A DNA stretch of 64,000 nucleotides from an uncultured Fluviicola sp. (GCF_946478805.1 NZ_CAMLDC010000003.1:62001-126000), one strand, 5' to 3'; shown: positions 1 to 8,786, counted from the stretch's first letter. Notes: generated from the sequence alone by a model not told the origin. Program-made: numbers and translations.

Positions 1-13
1 AAATTCATCAATC

Positions 14-607
14 ATGATTCCGGAAAATTTATTGAGGCAGATCGATTTCATTAAGGAAATTGACAAGGTCAAGTACATTCAGCGAAAAACAAAACTATTC
101 AATAGCGACCGGAACGAAAACGATGCCGAACACAGCTGGCATTTGGCACTTATGGCGATTGTATTGTCGGAGCATTCCAACAAATCAATTGACTTGCTGA
201 AAGTGATCAAAATGGTGCTGATCCATGATATCGTGGAGATCGATGCCGGCGATACCTTCATTTACGATACCCAAAAAGACCATTCCAATACCGATGAGGA
301 ACGCTTGGCTGCGAATCGCATTTTCGGGTTGCTCCCGGCTGCTCAGGCCGAAGAACTGATTGCTATCTGGGAGGAATTCGAAGTCGGAGAAACGGATGAA
401 GCGAAGTTTGCCAAGGCCATGGACAGGTTGGAGCCTTTGCTTCAGAACACGTCCAACAAGGGCGGAACCTGGAAGGAATTTGATGTGAGTTATGAAAAGG
501 TGCATCAGAAAAAGCGCGTCATCAAGGAAGGATCGGAGCCCATTTGGGATTTTGCAGAACAACTGATCAATGACAGTGTGGAAAAAGGGTTTCTGAAAAA
601 GGATTGA
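14..607 (+). CDS. HD-domain hydrolase, HDDC2/YfbR-like (probable 5'-deoxynucleotidase)
   Basis: The 197-aa protein has the metal-binding pattern of HD phosphohydrolases: H40 in AEHSW, the H71-D72 doublet in LIHDIVEIDAGD, and D77 nearby. Length and the order of these motifs match the HDDC2/YfbR group, whose characterised members remove phosphate from deoxynucleoside 5'-monophosphates with a divalent metal. A cytosolic role in nucleotide salvage or pool cleaning is inferred from the family. There is no signal peptide or membrane segment. The ATG lies only 13 bases into the window, so its promoter and any upstream operon partner cannot be seen. The gene ends 77 bp before a convergent DUF1801 gene. 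Confidence 0.85.
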   Translation: MIPENLLRQIDFIKEIDKVKYIQRKTKLFNSDRNENDAEHSWHLALMAIVLSEHSNKSIDLLKVIKMVLIHDIVEIDAGDTFIYDTQKDHSNTDEERLAANRIFGLLPAAQAEELIAIWEEFEVGETDEAKFAKAMDRLEPLLQNTSNKGGTWKEFDVSYEKVHQKKRVIKEGSEPIWDFAEQLINDSVEKGFLKKD

Positions 608-683
608 TTGCTTTTGAAAAGAAAAATACTTGTTTGCACAGGCACTTTTCCCAAATTTTTCAGGACACAAACTCATAAAGTGA

Positions 684-1112
684 TCAGGACCGGGTAGCCT
701 CTACCCCATATCGAATCGCATCTTCAAGCACATCCAGGTTGATATCCTGCAACTTTTTGAATTTGATGCAGTAACCGGTCACACTTGCCTTCCCTATTGC
801 TTTTTCATAGGTTTCGGACAGGTATTTCTTATCCTCGATACCCAGAATATAAACGGAAATCCCGGTGGTGTTTGCGCTCACCCCGATCTGGTAGAATTCC
901 CGGTTTTTTCCATCCGCATAGTGGATTGTTTGGAGTCCGTACCCGATATTGGGATTGGAAACCACTTTACCCTTGCTGTCTTTCCCGTCGAGGAACCAAA
1001 GCTTACAACCCGGTATCACTTTCGGGATAAAGCGGTGCAATTCCTCCATTTCAGCACGTTTCTGTTCCGATTGGCTGTTGATATACTCCTGGATCTCTTC
1101 TTCTACGTTCAT
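684..1112 (-). CDS. DUF1801 domain protein
   Basis: A 142-aa soluble protein that fits the DUF1801 (YdhG-like) fold family: an N-terminal helical part (EEEIQEYINSQSEQKRAEME), a central strand region with GYGLQTIHYADGKNREFY, and a C-terminal KFKKLQDINLDVLEDAIRYG segment. The family shares a fold with frataxin-like YdhG proteins, but no biochemical function is established, so none is assigned. It is monocistronic and convergent with the HD hydrolase gene. The ATG at 1112 directly precedes the conserved N-terminus. Confidence 0.75.
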   Translation of the reverse strand: MNVEEEIQEYINSQSEQKRAEMEELHRFIPKVIPGCKLWFLDGKDSKGKVVSNPNIGYGLQTIHYADGKNREFYQIGVSANTTGISVYILGIEDKKYLSETYEKAIGKASVTGYCIKFKKLQDINLDVLEDAIRYGVEATRS

Positions 1113-1184
1113 AAATCTGGCGCTGTTTTACTGCTTTCAATAATACGCAATAATCCCAAAAGCCGGACGAATCGATTTCAAAAA

Positions 1185-1874
1185 TTAGTACGGAATAGTA
1201 ATCCGTTCCCCTTGCCTATTCAATAATTGGATCTTCGGATCTTTTGCATCATTGGTAATTCGGTCGTGTGGACCAATGTGGTAAACTGCAAACATATTAC
1301 TGATTGCGCCCAAGTTGACTCCTTTCTCCTTTGCATCCATCAGAAGCCAAACCGGAACAAATGCCCAATCAATCCCTTGTTGCTTTGCAATGGTATCCGA
1401 ATTTTCTGTATCTCCTGACAGGTATATTTTTTTCCCATGCCAGGTGACCAGGTAGGAATCATGCTTGAATGAAATTCCATAAACCTGGTGCTTCGTCTTG
1501 AAAGCCCGGATATCAAAATCTAGAATGGACGCGTTCAATTTTTCCAGTTCCCCGATATTCCAGGGACCAAACTTCCGTCCATTCAATTTTTTCAGGATTC
1601 TTTTGGAATAATGATCTGCATGGCGATGAGTAAAAATGAAAATCGCCCCATCTTGGATACTATCAATTTCCGATTTGTCGTATTCCATATAATGATATGC
1701 CCCGGATTTATATGGAAAATCAACGTAGATAGTTGAAGTTCCATCTGTCAGACGGAGTCCGCAATTACCGACAAACCGGATGGTGATACTGTTAGTTTGA
1801 CCATAAGCGAAATTCAGGAATAAAATCAAGACAAAATTCAGAAGGACGAATTTCAGTTGCTTGTTGTTTTGCAT
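1185..1874 (-). CDS. Secreted MBL-fold metallo-hydrolase
   Basis: A 229-aa protein with an N-terminal signal peptide (hydrophobic residues 8-23, cleavage likely after FAYGQ). The MBL motif HxHxDH is present as H83-R-H85-A-D87-H88, with GDTENS near residue 154 and a later histidine pair H199/H203 in YHIGPHD, enough to ligate a dinuclear metal site. The overall pattern resembles the UlaG-like/RomA group of MBL proteins. Substrate unknown. It is predicted to be periplasmic or lipid-anchored outside the cytoplasm, unlike most UlaG-type enzymes. It stands alone, with 128 bp to the upstream LytTR gene. Confidence 0.75.
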   Translation of the reverse strand: MQNNKQLKFVLLNFVLILFLNFAYGQTNSITIRFVGNCGLRLTDGTSTIYVDFPYKSGAYHYMEYDKSEIDSIQDGAIFIFTHRHADHYSKRILKKLNGRKFGPWNIGELEKLNASILDFDIRAFKTKHQVYGISFKHDSYLVTWHGKKIYLSGDTENSDTIAKQQGIDWAFVPVWLLMDAKEKGVNLGAISNMFAVYHIGPHDRITNDAKDPKIQLLNRQGERITIPY

Positions 1875-2002
1875 ACATCGGGTGCTTTAAATGAGTTTTC
1901 AAAAGAAGCGCTAAATCCCTTGTCAACCGGATAAATGTGATGAAATACATGTTTTTTTTGACCACTCGATAGGATCCGTGCAATAAGGACGTGATCGTTT
2001 GG

Positions 2003-2800
2003 TTAAACGACACTCTTTTTTATTTGCTTGTAATATGTTTTGGAGAGCGGGATTTGCTTTTCGCCATGGATAAAAGCGATTTTTGCACTTTGTGAATTGC
2101 CGATAATTTCTTTAACGGCAATCATATTGACCAAGTAAGACCGATGACATTTTTCCAATGAAGGAATTTGTTTATACACCTTGGAAAGCGTTTGACGAAA
2201 TGTCTTGGAGACGGCTTTGGCGTTTTCATCCAAAAAGTGGATTTCCACATAGTTTTCGAAAGCCTTCACAAATAATAAATCCGTCTTTTCCAGGCTCAGA
2301 ACTTCATTCTTATTTTCACCAAACAGCAAAATCGAGTTGCTACAAAGCGGAATAATCCGTTCTCCGAAATACTGCCTCAGATAAAGCATGACAGGAGCAA
2401 AAACCGGAATCATCAGCAATACAATGTTCCTCAAATAAAGTAAATGGGACGACAAGGAATAACTTCCCTGATTGATTAGTAGACCGTTGTACAGATAAAG
2501 AATTGACCCTGCAAGGACAAAGAAGAGAATGGTCGAAGCGATTTCATGGGAAACGGTCCAAACTTTCCGAACCTTGAAATACCAGAGGTTTTCGAGACTG
2601 GTATAAACGACAAAAACAAGGAATATCAAAATTCCAAAACCGGAAAGGATCAATAATTTATGATCCGAATGAAATTGGTCGGTATCAAAAGGTTCCAAAA
2701 AAATAATGACGAAAGACAAAAAAATGCACAAGATAAAACCCACCCATACTTTTCGCTTGGTAGACGCAATAAAATGTATCTGCTTATTAAAAAAAGTCAT
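2003..2800 (-). CDS. Membrane-anchored LytTR-family DNA-binding regulator
   Basis: From the preferred ATG at 2800 the protein is about 265 aa; the open frame extends 14 codons further upstream to 2842. Four hydrophobic segments occupy the N-terminal half (for example WVGFILCIFLSFVIIFLEP and LLILSGFGILIFLVFVVY). The last ~100 residues match a LytTR domain, with LLFVKAFENYVEIHF, then SKTFRQTLSKVYKQ, then FEKCHRSYLVN-like KCHRSYLVNMIAVKEI. LytTR domains bind direct repeats upstream of target genes. A membrane-bound LytTR protein without a receiver domain is common in Bacteroidota and probably senses an envelope signal (inference). No cognate histidine kinase lies nearby. Confidence 0.8.
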   Translation of the reverse strand: MTFFNKQIHFIASTKRKVWVGFILCIFLSFVIIFLEPFDTDQFHSDHKLLILSGFGILIFLVFVVYTSLENLWYFKVRKVWTVSHEIASTILFFVLAGSILYLYNGLLINQGSYSLSSHLLYLRNIVLLMIPVFAPVMLYLRQYFGERIIPLCSNSILLFGENKNEVLSLEKTDLLFVKAFENYVEIHFLDENAKAVSKTFRQTLSKVYKQIPSLEKCHRSYLVNMIAVKEIIGNSQSAKIAFIHGEKQIPLSKTYYKQIKKSVV

Positions 2801-3034
2801 ATGCCCGCATTTTAACCCTGTAATATTAGCGTTAAATTTCAATTGAGTTTAACCATTGAGAACTGAACCCCTCTAAATCAAACCGATTTCGGTCTAGCTC
2901 GAATGAAAAGGATGAGTTTGAGACGATTCGTTGAAAGAGAATTTATTCTTCGTCGAGGACTTCGATTAGAAACCAAAACAGTGGACCGGGTCCACCGAAA
3001 CCCATTGAGGATTGATTGCGAAATGAGTATACAT

Positions 3035-3072
3035 AAAAAAGCCCTACTTCGCTCTTTCGAGCTACGTAGGGC
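3035..3072 (-). terminator. Terminator downstream of tRNA-Ala
   Basis: On the minus strand, directly after the tRNA, a GCCCTAC/GTAGGGC stem with an inner GCTC/GAGC pairing is followed by six T residues. It sits 6 bases beyond the tRNA 3' end, the expected place for a rho-independent terminator. Confidence 0.8.
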
Positions 3073-3077
3073 GAAAG

Positions 3078-3151
3078 TGGAAAATATCGGACTCGAACCG
3101 ATCACCTCAACACTGCCAGCGTTGCGCTCTAGCCAGATGAGCTAATTTCCC
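3078..3151 (-). tRNA. tRNA-Ala (GGC)
   Basis: A 74-nt cloverleaf reads on the minus strand. The acceptor stem GGGAAAT pairs with ATTTTCC and includes the G3-U70 wobble that marks alanine tRNAs. The D-arm is GCTC/GAGC, the anticodon stem is CAACG/TGTTG with loop CTGGCAG (anticodon GGC), and the T-arm is ATCGG/CCGAT with loop TTCGAGT. The discriminator base is A and CCA is not encoded. It decodes GCC/GCU. Confidence 0.95.
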
Positions 3152-3395
3152 AATAGTCGGACCTTTCGTGTCCTTATTCAATCTTAGTGAGTGAAGTGGA
3201 ACAAAAATAAAAAAAACGAGTTGATTATCAATAGCGTTTTACAAATAGGCGCTGTTTTTCACATTGAATTTCGGGAATCTTTCAAATAGTATACATTACT
3301 TTATAACTCAATACCGCACAATAACTTTGATTTAGTCTAAATTCAACAGGGTTCGAACCTGTTTCGAATAATTGGAAAACCTAATAAAATCAATT

Positions 3396-3983
3396 TTATT
3401 CCCGAACGCAAGTTTCGGTATTCTTTAAATACATTTTCAATGGGTAGCCTAAATGATCCAATTGGGAAATCATTTTGAAACCCATTTTTTCATAGAAGGG
3501 GAAATTTCGATGATTGGATGTTTCCAAATAAATTGGCAGATCCATTTCGACAGCATCCTTCATAATTTCGTCCATTAAAAATGTTCCTCTTCCTTTTCCC
3601 TGAAATTCGGGGTTCACGCCAATATACCAAAGGTGTAAAAAGGGAAAATCCGGATGGTGTTTTTTAATTTCACGTTCTCTTTTCAAAACTTTTGAAACAT
3701 TCACGATCCCCATGCAGCCAAACACCAGTTTCAGATCCCAAGCAATACTTTTAAGGGTTGTTTTCTTTTTCGATGGAATCAATATGATAGCACAAGAATT
3801 GTTATCTTCTGAAAGGTAAATCTTACCCCATTTTTCTCCTTGAAAATAAGAATACTCCATTAATTTCTTAATTCGGGTTTCTTTTTTCTTGTCTTGTTTT
3901 ACCACAAAATTGACAGACTTATTTTCCATAAACGATTTATGAAGAATATCTGTGACGATCTGTTTTTTAATGTCGTTTCCCAT
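3396..3983 (-). CDS. GNAT-family N-acetyltransferase
   Basis: A 195-aa protein with the acetyl-CoA-binding signature of GNAT enzymes: the strand LHLWYIGVNPEFQ followed by Q128-x-x-G131-R132-G133 and helix TFLMDEIM, then LPIYLETSNHRNFPFYEKMGF, the typical C-terminal motif. Substrate is unknown. The N-terminal 110 residues are basic and less conserved. It is monocistronic, with tRNA-Ala upstream in coordinate and a TPR gene on the same strand 92 bp away. Confidence 0.85.
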   Translation of the reverse strand: MGNDIKKQIVTDILHKSFMENKSVNFVVKQDKKKETRIKKLMEYSYFQGEKWGKIYLSEDNNSCAIILIPSKKKTTLKSIAWDLKLVFGCMGIVNVSKVLKREREIKKHHPDFPFLHLWYIGVNPEFQGKGRGTFLMDEIMKDAVEMDLPIYLETSNHRNFPFYEKMGFKMISQLDHLGYPLKMYLKNTETCVRE

Positions 3984-4074
3984 TTTAAATGAAGTATTGA
4001 ATAGCCATTTTTCCCAAGCAGCTGCTAGCGACTGATTGTTTATTGCCTCGAAATGGATTTGTTGTCATTGATAC

Positions 4075-4497
4075 TTATTTTACCCTTTCAATCCCATTCG
4101 TAATCCCGCTTTTTATCATATTTCCATACCCGTTGTCAGGCAATAGATTTGCAAACGAAAATGCTAATTGATAGTTTTTTATTGCATTGTCAAAGTCCTT
4201 TAGATCTTCATAACATTTAGCAATGTTTAAATATAACGATGGGTAAGTTCCTTTAATAATGTCATCATTTATTTTCAATGCTAATTGCAAAGCTGTTTCG
4301 TCCCATCTCAATTTATCTGCAACACTTTTTTGATGTCGGGCCACATAATGAGCCGCAGTAAATTTTTCGAATTCGTTTGTTGCTTCATTCCATGCTTGCA
4401 GAAAATATTTACTTGCTTCTTCGTGATCACCTTTTCCTTCCATTTCCATACCTTGAGCACAGAGTTTAACTATTTTGTTGTTTGGGTCGAATTGCAT
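4075..4497 (-). CDS. TPR-like protein
   Basis: A 140-aa soluble protein built of helical repeats. AQGMEMEGKGDHEEASKYFLQ and NIAKCYEDLKDFDNAIKNYQ show the small-large residue spacing of tetratricopeptide repeats (A/G at 8, Y/F at 11, A at 20, with the closing helix). TPR proteins are protein-interaction scaffolds; no partner is suggested by neighbours. It begins at an ATG at 4497 and ends at TAA. Confidence 0.65.
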   Translation of the reverse strand: MQFDPNNKIVKLCAQGMEMEGKGDHEEASKYFLQAWNEATNEFEKFTAAHYVARHQKSVADKLRWDETALQLALKINDDIIKGTYPSLYLNIAKCYEDLKDFDNAIKNYQLAFSFANLLPDNGYGNMIKSGITNGIERVK

Positions 4498-4618
4498 ATT
4501 ATTTTATTGTGAGCAGCAAAATTAATATACTCTAAAAACCTGTGCATTGATATAGGTCAAAAAAGGTTTAGAGATCGTAAAGCAAACAAGGAATATTCAA
4601 TAATAAATTCAGATGACG

Positions 4619-4921
4619 TCAATGTCCCGGCGAGAATAACATTGTGCCAATAACAAAAACTGCGTCTGCAAGAATTCCACTAAAAGCCAAAGCAAAATAG
4701 TTCAAACGTTTTTCTGTTTTCAGATAGCTGTCGACAAGCCACCAACCTAAAGCAATACATGTCAAACCGAGAGGTACAACACAAAGCAAATAATCAAAGT
4801 AACCCGAGAGATTATTCGCTAAAGTGTATGTGTTCGGACCTGTCAATGCACCGATAATAATTACGAGTGCGTTAATAAATCCTATCAGAATCAATAGTCT
4901 GAATATTTGCTTCTTTGTCAT
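4619..4921 (-). CDS. Small membrane protein, unknown function
   Basis: A 100-aa protein with three hydrophobic segments: LLILIGFINALVIIIGALTG, YFDYLLCVVPLGLTCIALGWWLV and LNYFALAFSGILADAVFVIGTMLF. No recognised family motif. It is monocistronic. A translated product is supported by composition and by the continuous membrane pattern, but function is unknown. Confidence 0.5.
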   Translation of the reverse strand: MTKKQIFRLLILIGFINALVIIIGALTGPNTYTLANNLSGYFDYLLCVVPLGLTCIALGWWLVDSYLKTEKRLNYFALAFSGILADAVFVIGTMLFSPGH

Positions 4922-5271
4922 TGTTCTTTTGAGGTCAGTTTACGAACGAATATAATCAAGATTTTGTTTGCTTTTGAGAATTGATCTGCCTACTAATACT
5001 TGTCGTGAATTTATCAGCGACAAAGCTGATCAAAATAATGACACCTCTGAATCCAAAACCGGATATAAATATCTGTTTTTAAAAACCCTTATTTCTGTGT
5101 AGGGAATTCTCCTTCCCTTTGCGTTACTTTGTCTTGTTCACTAAGCGTTGCAACCTTAAAACAGTGGAGCTGCACCCACTCAAAAAAACGGACTGTTCCT
5201 GTTCAGTCAATTCAACAGGAGGCGGAACCTGAAAAGCCTCATGAGTAGGGAATAAAAAAAAACGATATACC
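4922..5271. other. Intergenic region between divergent genes
   Basis: About 350 bp with no convincing gene. It contains a perfect ATCAGC/GCTGAT hairpin near 5011-5028. It must hold the promoters of the membrane-protein gene (minus) and the GH64-like gene (plus), but I see no clear -33/-7 pair. Confidence 0.4.
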
Positions 5272-6549
5272 ATGTCGACAACTACACTGAATACAATTAC
5301 ATTAAAAAACATTACAGCCCTGGACACTTCTAAATACACTGTTTGGGTTGCCGGTTTCATACAACAACCGGATCTCTTTATGTATCTGAATACTGATGGA
5401 AATTTCACTTCAGACGCCGGCAATTACATCAACATCAACAATGGACTGACAGTCAATGTACCAAACGTGACAAATTTAGGTAACAACCGCCTGGTGTTTT
5501 TAGTTACAGAAAATACTACTACACCACCAGCCCTTTCGCCTACTGTTGGTTATACCGCCTATCCGTTTAATGCTGCTCCGGGTGTTTGTCCTCCGGGTCC
5601 GTACGATATTTTTGAATTTGGTCCCAATGCTCAATACGATGTATCCGCAGTAGATTCCTTTGGTTTGAATCTCTCCTTTACAGTAACCAACGATTCCCTG
5701 GTTTATGGGGCAATTCCTGCTATTTCCCGTCCTGAGATTGGAGAAGCCTTTAATACATTTACAGGTTCTGATCCGCTTGGAAGCGCATTTACACAATTAA
5801 TATATACCAGTCCAACAGGTACCGGCTATCCTGATTCAATTATGGGTCAATTTTCCGCTATCGTTTCACCAAAAGACTGGTTAGCGATTAATCCGGGTGC
5901 CAATGGATTGAGTGGTTATTGGAGCAATACCATCAGTGACTTTTTCACCAAGGGAAATCAACTCAATCTATACCTGAATGCAGCCACAGTGGGCAACTAT
6001 TCAGGCACCAGTGACGGAACAAAATTTACACTTACAGGACCAAACGGATTAACGGTAATCATTCCGGCGAGTGATTTTGCAGGCAATCAAGGGTTCATGC
6101 AGGCAGTGCGCGGTATCAAATCAGGTGAAAAACAGAATGAATACGATGCTTTCAACCAAATAGAAGCTGCCATTTTCCAAGCCATTTCACGCGGAGTCTT
6201 ATTGGATGGAGTCGTAGGTGAAGGAGGAAGTATTTCCGATGCTTATACCTCAACGGCGTGGACGAATATTCAAAACTGGTACACGAATCACAACAATGCA
6301 TACAACCAGAATCCGAGTGTTTATGATGCATATGCCAAGTTTTTTCATTGTGCAAAAAACCACGGAGGGATAATCATGGGACTTAATTCCGCTCAAAACT
6401 TAGGGATGGCTTATGGATTTAGTTTGGATGAAAATCCGAATGTCGGAAGTTGGCCTGCAGGCAACAATGTTCCGGCCAAAACCAACTACTCTGTTGGATC
6501 AGGTCAGGATGTAACACTTACCATCGGACGATGGGTTCCCGCATCGTAA
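5272..6549 (+). CDS. Glycoside hydrolase family 64-like (beta-1,3-glucanase) protein
   Basis: A 425-aa protein whose region 111-136 reads YDIFEFGPNAQYDVSAVDSF followed by GLNLSF. This corresponds to the E/D catalytic region of GH64 laminaripentaose-producing beta-1,3-glucanases (candidate residues E115 and D128). The C-terminal part, with FHCAKNHGGI and GMAYGFSLDENP, is also of GH64 type. GH64 enzymes cleave beta-1,3-glucan of fungal or algal walls. I see no signal peptide at the annotated ATG (MSTTTLNTITLKN), which is unusual for a polysaccharidase. A strong terminator follows. It lies just outside the left end of the genomic island, so it is probably chromosomal. Confidence 0.65.
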   Translation: MSTTTLNTITLKNITALDTSKYTVWVAGFIQQPDLFMYLNTDGNFTSDAGNYININNGLTVNVPNVTNLGNNRLVFLVTENTTTPPALSPTVGYTAYPFNAAPGVCPPGPYDIFEFGPNAQYDVSAVDSFGLNLSFTVTNDSLVYGAIPAISRPEIGEAFNTFTGSDPLGSAFTQLIYTSPTGTGYPDSIMGQFSAIVSPKDWLAINPGANGLSGYWSNTISDFFTKGNQLNLYLNAATVGNYSGTSDGTKFTLTGPNGLTVIIPASDFAGNQGFMQAVRGIKSGEKQNEYDAFNQIEAAIFQAISRGVLLDGVVGEGGSISDAYTSTAWTNIQNWYTNHNNAYNQNPSVYDAYAKFFHCAKNHGGIIMGLNSAQNLGMAYGFSLDENPNVGSWPAGNNVPAKTNYSVGSGQDVTLTIGRWVPAS

Positions 6550-6621
6550 AATTGGTTAACTCATATTTGACCACTATTCACACTCACCGATAACCACCAA
6601 GAATATTGGTGAGCATTAAGG

Positions 6622-6653
6622 AAAAGCGAATTACAGTTGTAATTCGCTTTTTT
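6622..6653 (+). terminator. Terminator after the GH64-like gene
   Basis: A perfect stem of at least 12 bp (AAAGCGAATTAC / GTAATTCGCTTT, loop AGTT) ends in a run of T. It lies 73 bp beyond the stop codon. Confidence 0.9.
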
Positions 6654-6963
6654 GTTATCCGCAACACAAATTAAACACTTTGAATGAGGCTTAAAAGATA
6701 AGCCGATTTTGTATTATATGCTTTTTTGTTGATCTAACCATTCAATAGCAATGATCATCGTTCGAGTTCAATAGAATTCAGTTATGGTAGCAAAGAATAG
6801 GAAAACAAAATGAAATCGATGGTTTGCGGGAGATTGGACTTATCCTCTTAGGAAACAAGATTGGTACTTCAAACACAGATCCAGTTCTTCATTCTCACTC
6901 TCCGCTCTCGCTCTGCAAAAAGAAAAGCCAGACAGAATGAGACTGAGAACGAGAATTAAGTAT

Positions 6964-7003
6964 AAAAAAAAAGCCTCAACGATAAATCGTCAAGGCTTTT
7001 CTT
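6964..7003 (-). terminator. Hairpin at the outer edge of the left island junction
   Basis: AGCCT/AGGCT with an inner ACGAT/ATCGT pairing, with A-rich and T-rich flanks so that it can work on either strand. On the minus strand it lies 7 bp beyond the 13-bp tRNA-Lys 3'-end repeat. This is where the original tRNA-Lys terminator would have stood before the island inserted (inference). The intact tRNA has a different terminator at 34553-34577. Confidence 0.6.
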
Positions 7004-7009
7004 TTTGTT

Positions 7010-7022
7010 GTGATCCCGCTGG
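7010..7022 (-). repeat. Candidate left attachment repeat (tRNA-Lys 3' end copy)
   Basis: GTGATCCCGCTGG is identical to 34580-34592, which covers the last 12 bases of tRNA-Lys plus one flanking base. A second, imperfect copy (GTGATTCGGCTGGGA) follows at 7031-7045. Duplication of a tRNA 3' end at the far side of an integrase-bearing segment is the usual trace of tRNA-targeted integration. Confidence 0.55.
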
Positions 7023-7216
7023 AATCGTTTGTGATTCGGCTGGGATATCTTAATATCTAGGAAAACCACCAGTTTTAGAGGTGATTCGTAATTTCCAAAT
7101 TTCTGCTGGCTGATTTGCTGGCTGAAAATTTGCATTGAATTAACGCTATTTGAAAGAACGATTTTCGTCTATTAAAGATACGAAAACCAATGATAATAAC
7201 ATCAAAAAACACCAAA

Positions 7217-7411
7217 TTAAATGAGCATTTCACTAACTTTTTCGGGATCTAAACCAAGGTATTCTGAAAACTCCGAAACCGTGATTACTTGGTGTTGCTC
7301 TTTTTGAAAATGAGCTTTCATTTTCTTTACTAAGTACCTACAATAACGCTCACTCTTGCCTGTAATAAGCATGATATCTTTGGGATATATGACTAAGCGT
7401 TTTTCTTTCAT
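7217..7411 (-). CDS. Small protein of unknown function, possible DNA binding
   Basis: From the ATG at 7411 the product is 64 aa (MKEKRLVIYPKDIML...). Upstream in-frame ATGs at 7453 and 7492 would add 14 or 27 residues, but the compact domain begins at MKEKRLV. The segment YPKDIMLITGKSERYCRYLVKKMK resembles a helix-turn-helix with a basic recognition helix, followed by VITVSEFSEYLGLDPEKV. No family name is recognised. It is the first gene inside the left end of the island. Confidence 0.5.
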   Translation of the reverse strand: MKEKRLVIYPKDIMLITGKSERYCRYLVKKMKAHFQKEQHQVITVSEFSEYLGLDPEKVSEMLI

Positions 7412-7661
7412 CTTTTCGAGGTCCAAAAGGTGGAGTATCCGTATACTATCCATAGGTAATCCATAGGTAACCTTGCTGGTGCATATACACAAAATTAAGT
7501 GCTATTTAAGGCTTTTCAAGGTGCAAAAACGGCACAAAACAGCATAAAGTTTATGAACCGGTATAGACCTGTTGTATTGCTCTCTAAATCGTTGAATGTT
7601 TGTCTCGTCGACAGGTGAAATGACCTACCTAGAAACCGGTCAAATAGTAAAATTTAAAACA

Positions 7662-8411
7662 ATGGCAAGACAAACTGGTCTCATCAAGTTGAAAGGAACA
7701 TTGGACAATGTGAATTTCTATAAATCTAAAGATGGGAATCTAGCGCGAATGAAAACGTCAGTTGATGGGTCGCGCATCGCAAATGATCCCGCCTTCGTCA
7801 GAACACGGGAAAACAACTCTGAATTTGGTTCTTCAGCGAAGTCTGGAAAGCTTGTAAGAAGTTCTTTACGGCCACTTATGCAAATTGCAAGTGATGGTGG
7901 CGTAACCGCACGAATGACCAAGGTAATGACCTTGATCAAAAACTTCGATACTCAAAGTTCGCGTGGTGGAAGAACCGTTGCAGGCGGTATTGCAAATGCA
8001 GCCGCAAAAGAGTTGTTGAAAGGATTCAACTTTAACAATCGTTCAGCTCTAGGAAGTGTTTTCTTCAAACCGTACACGGTTGATGTGAACACAGGAGCAA
8101 TCACGATTACTGATTTGATTCCAATCAACGATCTTGATTTCCCTCAAGGTGCTACACATGTATCGTTGAAATGTGCTTGGACAAAGGTTGACTTTGTAAC
8201 AGGGGTTACGGACACGCAGATTTCTCCGGAATCAAACTTACCGCTTGATTCAACATCTACGGATGTTACTCTCACGCCTCCACAGGCTCCAACTGGACAA
8301 GGAACAAACATCTTTGTTCTGTGCTTGGAGTTCTTCCAAGAAGTGAACGCAGCACAGTACTCGTTGAAAAACGGTGCTTTCAATGTGTTATCGATCGTTG
8401 AAGTAAGCTAA
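7662..8411 (+). CDS. Conserved hypothetical protein of Bacteroidota islands (MARQTG-type)
   Basis: The likely start is the ATG at 7662 (MARQTGLIKLKGTLDNVNFY), giving 249 aa; the open frame runs 22 codons further upstream. The N-terminal half is basic and helical (RIANDPAFVRTRENNSEFG and following residues); the C-terminal half is beta-rich with Thr/Pro stretches. I recall proteins with this N-terminus as uncharacterised Bacteroidota proteins (general memory, not a search). It heads a four-gene cassette with three small proteins, two of them hydrophobic, ending at a strong terminator. A structural or secreted role is possible, but nothing in the sequence proves one. Confidence 0.6.
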   Translation: MARQTGLIKLKGTLDNVNFYKSKDGNLARMKTSVDGSRIANDPAFVRTRENNSEFGSSAKSGKLVRSSLRPLMQIASDGGVTARMTKVMTLIKNFDTQSSRGGRTVAGGIANAAAKELLKGFNFNNRSALGSVFFKPYTVDVNTGAITITDLIPINDLDFPQGATHVSLKCAWTKVDFVTGVTDTQISPESNLPLDSTSTDVTLTPPQAPTGQGTNIFVLCLEFFQEVNAAQYSLKNGAFNVLSIVEVS

Positions 8412-8422
8412 ACTATTGAGTC

Positions 8423-8692
8423 ATGAAAAATTCAAATTTGAAGGACCCGAAATTCAAAGACAATTTGAAGTCTTACTTCACTCGTGTCACAAGTGACACT
8501 CCTCCATTTTTCAGAAAACTTCGGTTGGTTGGATTAGTTGCAATTGCTGCAGGCACTGCTTTACTAACTGCTCCAATAACCTTACCAGCTGCAATTGTTG
8601 CCGCTGGAGGTTATCTGATTGTTGGAGGAACTGTTGCATCAGCAATTAGCCAAGCGGTGATTGCTGAAGACGGGAAACAAAATGATGAGTAA
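8423..8692 (+). CDS. Small membrane-inserting protein of the island cassette
   Basis: 89 aa beginning 11 bp after the 249-aa gene, so translationally close. Residues 32-80 are a long Ala/Gly/Ile-rich hydrophobic stretch (LVGLVAIAAGTALLTAPITL onward), enough for two membrane helices or a hairpin. Holin-like or glycine-zipper proteins look like this, but no family is recognised. Confidence 0.55.
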   Translation: MKNSNLKDPKFKDNLKSYFTRVTSDTPPFFRKLRLVGLVAIAAGTALLTAPITLPAAIVAAGGYLIVGGTVASAISQAVIAEDGKQNDE

Positions 8693-8735
8693 TCAAATGA
8701 TTATTCATCAAAAAGGAAAATCGAGTTATTAATAT

Positions 8736-8773
8736 AAAGCACCTAGAAGCTGCAATGCAGTACTAAGTGCTTT
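8736..8773 (+). promoter_or_regulatory. Two-tier hairpin upstream of the 71-aa gene
   Basis: AAAGCAC pairs with GTGCTTT and encloses a second CTGC-AAT-GCAG hairpin. There is no T-run, so it is more likely an RNA processing or leader structure than a terminator. It lies 13 bp before the ATG at 8787. Confidence 0.4.
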
Positions 8774-8786
8774 AAATCTCAAAATC

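Noticed and set aside
2903..3145. 80-aa open frame across tRNA-Ala
   Set aside because: It is a chance reading through a tRNA and its terminator.
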